From NCBI GenBank assembly GCA_029204225.1, contig MU832616.1, forward strand, positions 1-64,000: a stretch of 64,000 bases of DNA, read 5' to 3'. The notes beneath the pieces are model-generated. The model worked only from the letters and a program-made list of their open reading frames with translations, ran no database searches and had not been told where the DNA came from. The position numbers and the translations under genes are program-made. The DNA is from Diphasiastrum complanatum. Taxonomy: Eukaryota > Streptophyta > Lycopodiopsida > Lycopodiales > Lycopodiaceae. Positions 23,600 through 35,260 of the stretch are shown piece by piece (positions within the stretch are counted from its first letter, which is position 1; each line of letters begins with the position of its first letter).

Positions 23600-24281
23600 T
23601 GTTAAAAATTCACAATTCTAGCTTGACTAGTTTTGGTCATATGACTTGTAAATAGTTAGATGGTCATGATGTGGCTTGTCACACGTGCCAAATAGCATAG
23701 GATTCCATTCATAAGGATGTTCTCAAGTAGACCTAAGTGTTAGTACCTTTGGAATGAGTCCAAATTATGCTTAGATACAAGGGAGAAAAAATAGGAGCTA
23801 TTTTTGGTAATTTTTGCATTGTTGAGGGATCTCCAAGATTCCAACCCTAACTTGGTAGGGATGAAAGATCCACCAAAATTAGCATTAGGGATAGGTTTAG
23901 GGCTACTCATACCTGCCCAAAACCGTGATGGATCATGTATATATAGGTGATGATATCTCACCAAAATCAATCAAGCAATTTCATGTTTTTTCTCTCATAA
24001 TGGTGCAATTGCTCTCTATGTTCATAATTGTTTGAGTACTTGTGATTACTAATGATTATAGGATTGAATGTAGGTCTGGTGTACAGTACTCAGACTGTGG
24101 GAGGCCGTACTTTCACACGTGTGAAGCCTTCTTCAAGGATTTGGGCCATTTAGTGAGGTTCAAGCATAGATTTTTGATGGATTTTGATGTTTCAACTTGT
24201 GCTAATCTTATGAAATCATAATCTATTGTTTTCCTCATCATTTCAAGTGTTTTAGGATCCTTATTTGCTGTAATTTTTACA
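23600..24281 (+). repeat. Element G 3' LTR
   Basis: Near-identical to the 5' LTR over its whole length, offset by 3,156-3,157 bp, which implies one small indel within the first 140 bp. The palindrome TTCACACGTGTGAA recurs at 24112-24125. Confidence 0.95.
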
Positions 24282-24452
24282 TTAGCCATTTGAATCTCTA
24301 TTGAACGCTATGGCTGTAGACCTATTGCAGATTCATAAAAAAAGAACCTGTCAAGAACCCTCTAAAGAGTAATCTCTCTTTAGGATTGTGAGGTGTGGGC
24401 CGCTATTTATATGGCAATTGGCAAGTGGATCTAGAATTGCAACAAGGGTGAG

Positions 24453-24754
24453 TTTTACAAGTAGAGGTGAGGAAGTCCTCCAAATCCAAGGTAGAGCCTC
24501 CAAATATCCTCCAAGCAACCTGCAAGCTTCAAGATGCTCCCCAACTCCAAGCTAGGATGCCTCCACCTGCAAGTAAGGATCTGCAAGCCTCCAAGGGTGT
24601 CACTACTCTTTAAACACAAAGATAGATAACAAGCTGGCCTCAAGTATTCACCACCCAACCATAGCTAGATCCAAGCTCCAAGCAAGACCTATCTAGTTCC
24701 CCCTTGCTAACCATAAACAAATCACAAGCATACCACAACACTCCATAGCATACT
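24453..24754 (-). repeat. Partial chromovirus LTR
   Basis: Shares TTTTACAAGTAGAGGTGAGG through CATAGCATACT with the copy at 25735, with a short deletion near 24595. Only the inner-end third of the LTR is present. Confidence 0.85.
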
Positions 24755-25049
24755 GTATGCTTCAATTGTTACATCCAATGCAAATAAAAAGCATTTACTT
24801 CTATTCATTCAATCTTATTGTTTGTAAGCTCAATCCAAGCCTACTATTTGCAAGCTTAATCCAAGCTTAAGAGGAAAACAACAACAAGCTACATTTGCCT
24901 TAATCAAAAGCAAAAATGAAAACCAAATCTTTATGTAAACTTCAATTAACTAATCCAAGCTAATGTTTACAAAAAGTTCCCATTCTCATTCCAATTCCAT
25001 TTATCATTTCAAAAGCAACCAAAGTTTTCACATTTCTCACTATTCTAGA

Positions 25050-25410
25050 ATTCCAAAACCAAGAAACTAGTGTCTAGAAATGAATAACTAATGAACCTTT
25101 ATTAAAACTTCAATTTTTAGATCTGATTTTCAGATTTACAGGTCTGAAAATCAAAACTTCAAAATGACAAAAAATAGAATTTCAAAACTTGTTTTATGCA
25201 CAAATTTACACTACCATTCCCTTCCTACATTGTCATCTTCATGAAACTAGGAGATAGAAAGGTGTAACTAATGAAGTTTGAATGAAAACTTCACTTTTCA
25301 GATTTGATTTTCAGATTTACAGGTCTGAAAAACAGAACTTCAAAATGAAAATCAGAACTTCAAACATTTCATTTAGGCAAAAAAGCACTAGTTTTGATCA
25401 AAACACATAA
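25050..25410. repeat. Diverged tandem duplication in leader, about 180 bp
   Basis: The phrase AGATTTACAGGTCTGAAAA occurs at about 25131 and 25311, flanked by shared CTAATGAA and ACTTCAAAATGA sequences. This indicates an older duplication of about 180 bp inside the retroelement leader. Confidence 0.7.
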
Positions 25411-25734
25411 CTAGAATCAATTTTTTTGCCAAAAAAAGTTTTTGTATGTAGAGGAAGACTTCCTCTACCCATCCCACAAATCTTTTTTCAGAACTTATAA
25501 AAACCCAAAGCCCACTTTAAAACTTCTCTAACATGATAAAAAATTAGGCCCTAAACAATTCTATAGGCATCACTACTCTCTTCCAAAGAGAACTAGATTC
25601 ATTGGGTGCTTCAACTACAAGCTTCCTACAACTAGGAAGCCTATAATCTTCCCCAAAAAAATTTAGTTGGTGATCTTAATAGAACTTGAAGAAGGTTAGA
25701 AAGGTTACCATCCTTTGTCTAGCTCTGATACCAC

Positions 25735-26200
25735 TTTTACAAGTAGAGGTGAGGAAGTCCTCCAAATCCAAGGTAGAGCCTCCAAATATCCTCCAAGCAA
25801 CCTGCAAGCTTCAAGATGCTCCCCAACTCCAAGCTAGGATGCCTCCACCTGCAAGTAAGGATCTGCAAGCCTCCAAGGATCTCTCCTCCACCTGTGTCCC
25901 TACTCTTTAAACACAAAGATAGATAACAAGCTGGTCTCAAGTATTCACCACCCAACCATAGCTAGATCCAAGCTCCAAGCAAGACCTATCTAGCACCCCC
26001 TTGCTAACCATAAACAAATCACAAGCATACCACAACACTCCATAGCATACTCAAGATCCAGACCCTACTTATGTCCCATACCATAAGCAAGATCCAAACC
26101 TCAAGCATACTACCACAAGAAAGCACTCTACACACTAGTAGCAACACTAGAGCATAAGCAAAGCAAACAAGAGAGATCCCCCACTCCCCCCCGCCACACA

Positions 26201-26231
<31 letters not shown>

Positions 26232-26755
26232 GCGCCCTACTACTCTCATATAGATGGCCCATGGACCCCTCCAATGCACTATGGAGTTCCATGCTCATCC
26301 AATGAGAGAGAGAGAAGCCTAGGGGAGTTAAAGAATCTCCAAGCGCCTCCATAGGCTTATGGAAGGTCAAGAGACTCCTTTCATAACCTATTGCTCTTTG
26401 AATGCCTTTCTTGTGGGAGTTGGGAACTCAATGGACACTTTAGAAGGGCGCCCTCCTACTAGGTCCCATTGCCCAAGTTGTGCATGTATACTTTGGTCCT
26501 AGACCAATAAAGTGATATGGTTCAAGGTTGAGGCCCAAGGTTTAGAAAAATAGTCATCCAATGACTTTCTAACACCTCTCTAGGTTCCATACCTCCATCC
26601 AAGGCATAGACACCTACTTGTCCTTAACCAAGGACACTAGTACTTTAATCTAAGACACCTACCCTTACTACTAAGGATACCCCTTATCCAAGGGTCACGT
26701 GACTCCATACCTCCAACTAAGGTATAGTCACTTGTCTGCCCTTATCTAAGGGCAC
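25735..26755 (-). repeat. Chromovirus 5' LTR with poly-C run
   Basis: More complete than the 3935 copy in its middle but truncated at 26755. It contains an uninterrupted run of 26 C (26201-26226) where the 3935 copy has about 9, so the homopolymer has expanded or is an assembly artefact. The primer site lies directly to its left. Confidence 0.85.
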
Positions 26756-29296
26756 GTTGGAGAATCCCGAGCTCCAAATGCTATTGTGGTAGCCCTGTGG
26801 AAGCAACCAATTAATCTTCTTTGTGAGCTTAGAAACCTTGTTAGGGCTGTTTTGGTGAATGGCCACAATGTGTGCATGTGAGGCCGATACCTTTTTTGCA
26901 TGACTCTTTCTTTTTTTTATATAGGTAAGAGTTTGGGCTTTGGCCTTCATGCAACAAATAAATCGACAAACCGATTGATTCATGGCTAAATTATTAGTAA
27001 TGTGATTATTACTATGAGTTGGCTCGGGGTTTATGAATATCAGACAGTCATATTTAAAGATCAAGCTGTAGTCGGTTTTTTTGAAAAATCTACCTAAATC
27101 GACCTTGGTGATATAATTATCAAATTTTTCAGTTCATAACCGAAAAAATGATTGAAGGAATAATTTTTGCTTGTGTAAAATCCTAACTGCAAGTTTACGA
27201 ACTAGGCTCAAAAATTTGGAATTAATGACAAAATTATTGTTCTTCACGGAATAGTTCCTAGGCTTACGAAAATTTGATTTCCTAGTACCATGCTATTTAA
27301 CCACTTAATTCTGGAGTAAGGGTATTCCTAGTGAATAGAGTTAAATGGTGCTTGTGAATTCTTTAATCCACATATAATTATTCCTTTTCGATCGGTGAAA
27401 TACTGATAATTTTGCTATTATATTCTAAATGATATTTTTTTCATTAAGATTGGCAAGCAAAAGCTTTTAGTAAGGTATGTGTCAAAGTTGATTTCCAGTT
27501 GATCTAATGGAACAAGAATGGAATAAATGAAAGTAATTCTTGAAAATTTTTTATGGCAAATTCAATCCCAATCAATCCTAAAAGTGATGGAGAATGCCCA
27601 AATCAAAGATCTAGATCCAAATATGAGCTGGAATCAAGACTAGTTACCAAAACTACTGGATGTGAGCCGCAAGTAATTAATATCCTTGTGATGTCCGGAA
27701 CATACTAATTGGAGTTAGTACAAGCTTTGGGACCGTATATGCATGTATAGAGTACCAATAGCAATCTATGTATAGAAAATCCATGTATAGAGACTCTATT
27801 ATAGAATAATCTTTGTATAGGGGAGTTGGGACCTTGCATTAATATTTGCACAGGTGGTTCTTAGCCTTATATAAGGAGGCCAAACTCACCCTACTACACC
27901 ATCATTTGGTTGATTCATTGCTAGGCTCTCTCTCTACTCTTGTGCTTCATAATCCTTGGCTTGGGGGTGAAGCTTCTAGAGGCTGATTGGTTGCTTCTAT
28001 TTGGTTGGGTGATTTCTCCATAGTGTGTTTTCCATTGTTTTGTCTTGTAAGCAGGATCTTGAGGAGCTTTCCCTTACACCCTAGGTATCTACTTTTTTAC
28101 AAAATGAGAAATTATCTATTTGCAAAATGTTACCACCTAAAACACTAATTTTATTATCCCTACCAATTTCAGAATCTGAACTAGGCTTCCTTTGAAATAT
28201 CATAGAGAGTATACCTATACAAGTTTTGAAGAGTAAGAAGGAAAGGAAGATTCGGAATATGAAGAAGATCTTTTTTTGTTTTATTTTATGCCCCACATGC
28301 AAAGCAAAGGTTTATGTTCTATCTCATGCATAAAGTTTAGCTTGTATATGTGTTGCTCATTGGCATGGGGTCTCAACTCAAAAAATTTCAAAAGTCATAA
28401 AGGTAGTCAAGTCATGACAACTTTTACAAAATGACATCCACAAAAGAACTATTCATGCATAACAAATAAAGTTGACACTATGTTTCATGTGAAGACCATT
28501 TAAGACTTATGGTTCACTTGGTAAAGCAAATAGGAACTATACAAGAATCATGTGATAGACTTGATGTAGAAGGGATCCTTATATGTAGACTTGATGTCCA
28601 TGTGATTTTTCCTTACCATTTCAACAAGACAATCGTTGTTAGCCTATGTTTAACTAAATACATTTAAAATATTGTATGTTGAATGATTACAAAGAACCTA
28701 GTGTTAAATTAGGCTATACAAACTTGGTTTTGTACCAAAACACAACAACAACAAAAGCTTTGCTACACATATCAATATTTAAATATAGGAGACGATGATG
28801 ATTGGATGCAACAACAACAGATGAGCCAAAATGACCAAGTCAATAATTGAAATTGTCAATTATAAGCACAAAAAGGAAATTGTAGCATTAAATGTAATGA
28901 AAGGGGTTTTCCAAATTGTAGATGGGCTATGCAAATGCATCTGCAGTGTTCCATTCACCACATATGTTTTAGTAATGTCCAAAAAACCAACAAATTGAAT
29001 AAATAGGTTGACGAAACCATTATGAGATTCGTGAGCATTTAAAAATTTGGTGAGGTAAAACTTGGACAATGTGCACAAATTTGATAATTTGTTCAAGAAT
29101 CCTTTTTTAATTTTTTAGGCATCAATAGAACCCACCTATCACAAAAGCAAAGTATCATGATATGACATTTTTTGAGTTGATTTCAATCGGTTTGTGATTT
29201 GAATTAAGATCTAGCATGTTTTTTTTTTTAATCTCGTTTTTTTTTTTCAAGTTTCATTTCCATAATTCTTTTGCATTTTTTTTTTTTGATATTTTA
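26756..29296. other. No recognisable gene
   Basis: 2.5 kb with no retroelement motif and no convincing reading frame. 27688-28077 looks LTR-like: it starts TGATGTCCGG, has a TATA-like CCTTATATAAGG near 27869 and ends CCCTTACA, but I find no matching flanking duplication. 29220-29290 has long poly-T runs. Degraded insertions are the most likely content. Confidence 0.3.
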
Positions 29297-29539
29297 ATGC
29301 TTTAATCAAGCATTAACTATCCAATATAAACTTTTGAAAAAAAAAATTGAATGAAATTTTATCAAATTAATACTATCATGCTTTAATCAAGCATTAACTA
29401 TCCAATATAAACTTTTGAAAAAAAAAATTGAATGAAATTTTATCAAATTAATACTATCATGCTTTTATCAAGCATTAACTATCCAATATAAACTTTTGAA
29501 AAAAAAAATTGAATGAAATTTTATCAAATTAATACTAAC
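29297..29539. repeat. 81-bp tandem repeat, three copies
   Basis: Units begin at 29297, 29378 and 29459, almost identical. Each unit opens with a hairpin ATGCTT-taatc-AAGCAT (the third has one change) and has a central poly-A run. The high identity suggests recent expansion. Confidence 0.95.
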
Positions 29540-30290
29540 CTACATTTTGCAAATGCAAGATGTTGAGCACATTTGTGCACTATGTTTTGCTATGAAGTAA
29601 TAACCTCCATGACAATCAATGTTGCAATGTGCATAATTTGATCCTTAAGGGGAACGATATCATTCATATGCACACATTATTGGAAAATCGAGTTCAGTGA
29701 GTTACGACACCTACTTAAAATTCAAGATCTCAACATTACTAGTGTGCAAATTGACGGTGGTGCGGGTGTATATATTATCTCTAAATAAATGTATCACAAA
29801 CTAAAGAGTATACCATTGTAGGATATGTTAGCTGATGCCATGCCCCGAGTTGTCGATGTAGTGCCTCATCACTCAAAAGGGCTTCTAGCAGATATGAAGT
29901 TGAGAGCCGAGTCTGAGAGCACGAGAATTATTAGTGCTAGTGCTAGTTGTACAATTTTCGAGTCCCATGGTAATTCCTGTTGGAAATTAAGCCCACAGTT
30001 GTCTCCTTGGTGAATGACTAATTTCTATTTCATAATTCTTTCTACATGTTTATTGATCATTGATCTAGGGTCAGGTGGAACCAACTTTGGTTCTATGTCT
30101 GCTCATCTGATACCTGCAAGAATCACAAACTTAGACATCCAATTTATTTGAAGAACGTCTACAATGGGCTTCCGGCTGATCTCCAGCAAAGGGTAACCAA
30201 TCCTGTCATAATTTCAAAGTTCAGATGTCAAGTTTAATAACTTGAAGTCATTGAAGACTTGGCCATCTTCAAGGACTTCCACAAAACTTG
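29540..30290 (+). other. Possible protease relic and unrecognised frame
   Basis: From about 29720 a frame reads NITSVQIDGGAGVYIIS, which resembles the aspartic protease site of a Ty3/gypsy element (hydrophobic-D-x-G-A). After two stops the same frame continues 29825-30013 with protein-like composition (ADAMPRVVDVVPHHSKG). Further on, about 30150-30232, a short frame reads YNGLPADLQQRV ... SKFRCQV, which has the look of a LINE C-terminal tail. All three assignments are weak. Confidence 0.25.
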
Positions 30291-30940
30291 CATTTAGAAG
30301 GAGTTTGCAGAAAATACATTACTTTTTCAACAGTCTACAGAAATACACTATGTTTTCAACAGCTTCGGCTTTTTCGCATTTCCCCGAAATGCGAGACTTG
30401 CATAGTTCAAAAGTTTAATTGTTTTTTTTAGCACACCTTCAGCTCTTTGCAAAAAATGCGAAGAGAGAGAAAATCTTGAAGGTCATCTATTTTCATGCGT
30501 TAAACTGTTTTAAAGACATCACCGTCTTTTTGAGGGCATCTTCGGCTTCTTACGAAAAATGTGAAGAGAGAGAAAAATTCCGAAGGTCGTCTAAAATAAA
30601 CGAGGAACGTTCTAGCGACGTCCTCGTCCGCGTCAACGATGCTGAATTATTGACCGTAAATACTATGTACAGTTGTCACAAAAGCCATATACTTCCAAGT
30701 ACAACGACTTTCCTAATTAGGTGACAAACATTCAATGTAACTAATACACGGATGAAGTCTATAAATAGATCATCCAGGCACAGATTTTGGGTTGCTCCGT
30801 CTATGAGACGCATTATTTGAACCTCCCAATTACGCCGTCAATTTTGGTTGTCATTGCTATTTTATATTGTGCTTTAGTGTAATATAACAACAGCTTGCTT
30901 TTATCTATGTACAACGTAGATGAATTCTTGTTGTGATTGA
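30291..30940 (+). repeat. LTR-like segment with TATA box
   Basis: Precedes the copia pol at 30945. It has a clear TATA-like CTATAAATAG at about 30761 and an internal duplication: two diverged units of about 70 bp at 30425-30492 and 30525-30593 sharing GCGAAGAGAGAGAAAA-type sequence. Phrases such as CAGTCTACAGAAATACAC recall the LTR at 18455. Ends are not defined and there is no primer site, so the element was cut before integrase. Confidence 0.5.
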
Positions 30941-30944
30941 ATGC

Positions 30945-32740
30945 ACTTTCATTGTTGTTTGGACACCTTATGAGGTGTGGACAGGATCAAAACCATCACT
31001 CAAACATATTCGAGTGTTTGGATGCATCGCTTTCGCTCAAATCCCTGAGGATCTAAGAAGAAAACTAGATGACAAGAACAGAAAAATTATTTTCATCGGC
31101 TATTCCCAAAATCACAGGGCATACAAGCTCTACAATTTGGATACCGAGAAGGCATTCACCAGTAGAGATGTCATTTTCGTGGAAGACCAGTTCCTCGACC
31201 ACAAAGAAAAAGCCGCTGATAATTCCAACTCACGGATCGAACACCCATTCAATTCTGATCTAGAGAATCAACTGCAAAATCTTGACACTGACTCAAACGA
31301 TGAATCAGAACCTCAACAAATCAACCCACATTAGAGGACCGAAGTTCAACCCAAAAGGTTGAATAGGTCCAGATAGCCTTCATCTAGATTTATAGATGAT
31401 CCGGCCTGTTACTTCGTATAGGAACCAAACACAGTTGCTGAGGCGATGTCTACTCCCGATGCTGACCAGTGGAAGGCAGCAATGGACACTGAATTCGATT
31501 CTCTTATGGAGAATCAAACATGGACACTCACTGAGCTGCCAAAGGATCAAAAACCAATTCCATGCAAATGGATATTCAAGGCAAAGTACGACGTTGAAGG
31601 AAGGCTAAATCGTTACAAAGTCAGGCTAGTCGCCAAAGGCTTTTCCCAGATTCCGGATCTGGATTATTCAGAAACCTTCAGCCCAGTCGTCAAACTTGCG
31701 TCGATCTGCCTACTCCTCTCCTTTGAAACCGCAACAGACCTTGAAGTCCACCAGATGGATGTCCAGACTGCCTTCCTCAATGAAACTATTGAAGAGGAAA
31801 TCTACATGACGCAGCCAGAGGGATACGAACTCAATGGCAAGCAACAGCACCTTGTATGCAAAATCCACAAGGCGCTCTACGGGCTGAAACAGTCACCTAG
31901 AGCCTGGTTCTAGAAGATCAACACATTTCTGATATAGAATGGTTTCATTCCAAACTCAGAATACTCGCATGTCTATTTCAAGTCTGTATCGGATTACTTC
32001 ATCATCGTTACTCTCTACATAGATGATACACTCTTATTCAGTAATAATTTGAATCTGATGAGGGATACAAAATGCATACTGGACCAGGAATACAAGATGA
32101 CTGACATGGGTCTAGCCCAATATTGTCTCAGAATCCAAATTCAACGAGATCGACCCAGAAGACTGATCTTCATCAGTCAGCAACGATATCTCAACAACAT
32201 GCTAGAAAAGTATGGAATGGACAACTACAAACCCAGTCTCTTTCCACTCAACCCTGGACTAAAACTATCAAAGGAACAGTCTCCTCAAACTCAGGCATAA
32301 AAGGAGGAGATGCAGCGCTACCCGTTTCAATCCATCATCGGCTCACTGATGTACGCAATGATCTGCACGCAACCAGACCTTGCATATTCAATTAGCACAC
32401 TCAGCCAGTTTTTGTCAAATCTAGGCATAGCTCATTGGAAAGTGCTAACAAAGGTCATGAAGTACATTCAAGCAACAAAAACTCTCAACATCTGCTATGG
32501 AGGCAGCCAAACTGCCAATATTTTTGAAGCCTACACAGACTTGTCTATGATAGGACTGGCTTTCCCTTGGAAATCCATGTGAAAGATTAGTCTAGGTAAT
32601 AGGAATAAGTATCAGTGACTTAAGTATGAAGATTTAGTGCTAAATTACAGAACAAGAAGACAATTACTCTATCAACTAGTAGAGTCTTGTTATTGTGGAA
32701 GCTTATCAGGCTACAGAAATAGCTCTGATATCATGCTGGA
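30945..32740 (+). pseudogene. Copia pol fragment: integrase tail, RT, RNase H
   Basis: Element 'H'. Starts at the integrase C-terminal region (YEVWTGSKPSLKHIRVFGC), then the linker, RT (PCKWIFKAKYDVEG, LVAKGFSQIPDLDY, HQMDVQTAFLNE, LYGLKQSPRAWF, VTLYIDDTLLFS) and the RT thumb-RNase H start (YPFQSIIGSLMYAM). RNase H decays after EAYTDLS, though KTITLSTS is still legible near 32660. Stops near 31332, 31420 and 31911 and several frame breaks make it inactive. Gag, protease and the integrase core are missing. Confidence 0.9.
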
Positions 32741-34252
32741 AAGAGAGGTGAAATAAAGATAACTCGAAAAGAAACGAACACGAAGAGAAGCGAGCTCGAA
32801 AAGAAACAAACTCGAATGGAAAATGTTCGTGCGCAACGGAATAAGCTCTCTCACTCTTTCCTCAAGCATGACTACGCCTATCAGTCTTGAACAGAACATT
32901 AGTGATAGAAATCACGTTTGATCTGATTACGTAGCCAAACATTAAGCATCAAAACATCAGAAAGATAATTTGTCGTGAACAGCTAGACAAATTATTAGTC
33001 ACGAATTATTTGCGAAGAGCTAGACTAATAATCAGTCGCGAATTAGTTGCGAAAAGCAAGACTAAATATTAGTCGTGAATAGCTAGACTAATAATAATTT
33101 GCAAAGAGCAGACAGCCAGATTAAGTAATTAAAGAGCCAGACATAACGTAGAAAAGCATTGCAATATTGACATGAATCTGAACGCAGAACAAATAGAGCT
33201 GTAATCAGATTAAGTATAATGAAATGTACAGGTCAATAATGTAGGTGAGCACTACCTTGGATTAAGAAAAATAGACTAAAAAAAATCTGTTTTTTGAAAG
33301 TTTTTCTTACATAAAAGGTAACTTTAATTTTGTTATGGGTTTGTGAATAAGCAATCCATCATAAACTACTACCTTTCATTCTGGTTTTCTGATTTTTTCA
33401 CAGAACTTCAATGACCTTCAAATCTAATTTTTGGTCTATTCTTACCTTGGATTAAGAATGATAGACTAAAAATTTTGCTTTTTGTGAAGGGAAGTGTTTT
33501 TAGAAGGTGGGTTTGATTTTGTTAAGAGTTTTGTGAATTCGTTCTCTTTTCAACTTTTGAATCTAAAAAGCAAGAATTGCTCTCAACTCTTAAAAACCAA
33601 TGCTAGTTTTCCATTTTACATTGCTAGAAACATAGATGAAACCATTTTGAAATTTGGTAGTTGTAAATGGAAATTTGCCATCAAAGTCAGTAATGGTTTA
33701 TTATGAGTGATGTTATGGAAAACTAAAAGATGAATCCAACATGTATATGAAAAGTTGGATAAGCTAGAATTCATTTTCATGTGATTGAATGTTAAAAAAA
33801 AATTGAAGTTTTGGGAATTGAGCTTATTAATAACAAGTATTCATAAGCCTATTGTCTTACTCTAATCTTAGTTTTCTTTGTTGTTGCTTTGATTCCTACA
33901 TTTGACTTGTCTAAACCTGATAGTGTGGCACAAGCCCGACAACTCATCTACCAACACAAAACTAATTTAAAGGATCAAGCTCTTGAGTCTCAGTTGGCCA
34001 ATCAACGAAAGCATGCAGTGCCTCCTCCCATTAAAGTATATAAAGAGGAAAAGAAAGAGATGAGTTTATAAGTCGTAATAATGTTTGGAATTTTTGATGT
34101 GAATCAATTTTTTGAAAGTGAAAAACTATTCACCGCTACTATGTTTTTGGATGGAAAAGCTAGTATGGTGGGAGGACTTAGTAGCCAAACCAAAACAACC
34201 ATTAACATGATGTATTACCATAGGTTACTTTGACCGAAAAGGTAGAGAGTTG
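32741..34252. other. Repeats and unassigned frames
   Basis: 32968-33112 has three or four diverged units of about 37 bp (TAGTC-CGAATTA-TTGCGAA-AGC-AGACTAATA). A second diverged duplication of about 190 bp starts at 33252 and 33443 (TACCTTGGATTAAGAA). 33494-33706 is open for 70 codons and 33870-34070 for about 66, neither recognised. Near 34135 KLFTATMFLDGKASM resembles the start of a Ty3-type Gag. No complete gene. Confidence 0.35.
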
Positions 34253-34663
34253 TGTAACCATGGTTATATATCTCTATTAGGCCTACTAAACTTAGAATTA
34301 GGTAAGTTAGTATGAACATAACTTGGTAAGGACTCGTGGGTCCACTAGGCCTAATTGTGACATTATGTACCCCAACTTGACATCTGGAGGTACCTTATTC
34401 TTTCTATGTAACTTATAGAAAGTTAGATAGTTCCATGAAGTTGGATAGTCAATAGTCATGAACTTCGATAGTCAATAGTCAAGAAGTTAGATAGTTATTT
34501 TGAAAGACTATGTATATGTGTGCATCTCTTTTATATCAAACACTTTTGTAAGCATCATTACTATTCTCCTTGGTTGTCCACGAGTTTCTCTTTCTTTCTT
34601 TTGAGAATACTTTGTGTGATTGAATAGTTCAGATCCTAGATCCTTAGGCTTCTATTTCCTACA
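34253..34663 (+). repeat. Copia 5' LTR
   Basis: 411 bp, TGTAACCATGG ... TTTCCTACA, directly followed by TGGTATCAGAGG at 34664, the iMet primer site with one mismatch. TTTTATATC near 34530 may be the TATA. AGTCAATAGTCA is duplicated at about 34448 and 34471. No 3' partner in the window. Confidence 0.75.
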
Positions 34664-35260
34664 TGGTATCAGAGGAGGGCGCCCTACAAGAAGCTATCTT
34701 CTTCTCTTTTGGTAGCAGAAAATCAACAAGTGGCTAATTTTTGAAGTGAAGAATCAGTTCCTATTCTAATAGCTTTTTTGCAGGAAAAAGGAGAGCACCT
34801 GCACTATTTTGAGGGCTTGTCGTAGAGCACCCATGCTCAAGCCGTTTGCATGTGTTTTTGAATCAAATACATGTTGAAATTTTTAGATCCACTTATTTGT
34901 AGGAGGGCGCCCATCTACAAAAGAGGATACATGTGTTTTTGACACAATTCTTGCTGAAATTTTCTTGTTGGTGAGCTTGTAGGAGGGCGCTACCATCAGC
35001 CCTATACGTGCATGTAGTGTGCACTTATTTTCGGCCACAAATTTGGTTTTAGTGTTGGCTTCATTCAAAGTCTACCTATTTGTGAGCATTCTATTTTTTG
35101 TACAAAAATCAGCCACCTATTTCATTATTCTTTGAGCAAATTGCATGTGGAATATTGCAATCAATTGTGTTCATATTTTCAGCTTTATGGTTGATGCCCA
35201 TTGAGTAGATTTTGTCTTGGAAAATCTTTTTCCTATCTACTACAAGCTGATTTTTCTATT

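Larger units (their letters stand above)
20444..24281 (+). mobile_element. Intact, internally deleted copia element 'G'
   Basis: 3.84-kb element with two 681-682-bp LTRs that look identical apart from one possible single-base length change, a perfect 5-bp target duplication (TTAGC at 20439-20443 and 24282-24286), a primer site TGGTATCAGAGC at 21125 and a purine tract (GTGAGGAGGAG) before the 3' LTR. Inside are gag, protease and the RNase H C-terminus in one reading frame with two stops; integrase, RT and most of RNase H are missing. LTR identity plus target duplication show recent insertion of the deleted form, so it was mobilised by proteins from a relative. Confidence 0.95.
24453..26755 (-). 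mobile_element. Chromovirus LTR-leader-partial LTR remnant
   Basis: On the minus strand: an LTR (25735-26755, right end truncated), the iMet primer site (complement of GCTCTGATACCA, 25722-25733), about 970 bp of untranslated leader (24755-25721), then the terminal 300 bp of a second LTR (24453-24754). No Gag or Pol remains. Same family as 3935-8195. Either a very short non-autonomous form or the product of a large deletion between LTR copies; I see no target duplication. Confidence 0.75.

Noticed and set aside
26019-26370. Gly-rich minus-strand frames
   Set aside because: They are produced by the poly-C run and LTR sequence.
3935-26755. One giant chromovirus spanning from its 3' LTR at 3935 to the 5' LTR at 26755
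   Set aside because: The leader side (24755-25721) is followed by a partial LTR, not Gag, so the two ends do not form one element by simple nesting.
30419-30724. 101-codon plus-strand frame as a gene
   Set aside because: It comprises two diverged copies of an LTR-internal duplication upstream of a TATA box and has no independent support.
32717-32730. GCTCTGATATCATG as a primer-binding site
   Set aside because: It lies within the decayed RNase H of the copia at 30945-32740 (ALISCW-type reading), and no LTR end adjoins it.
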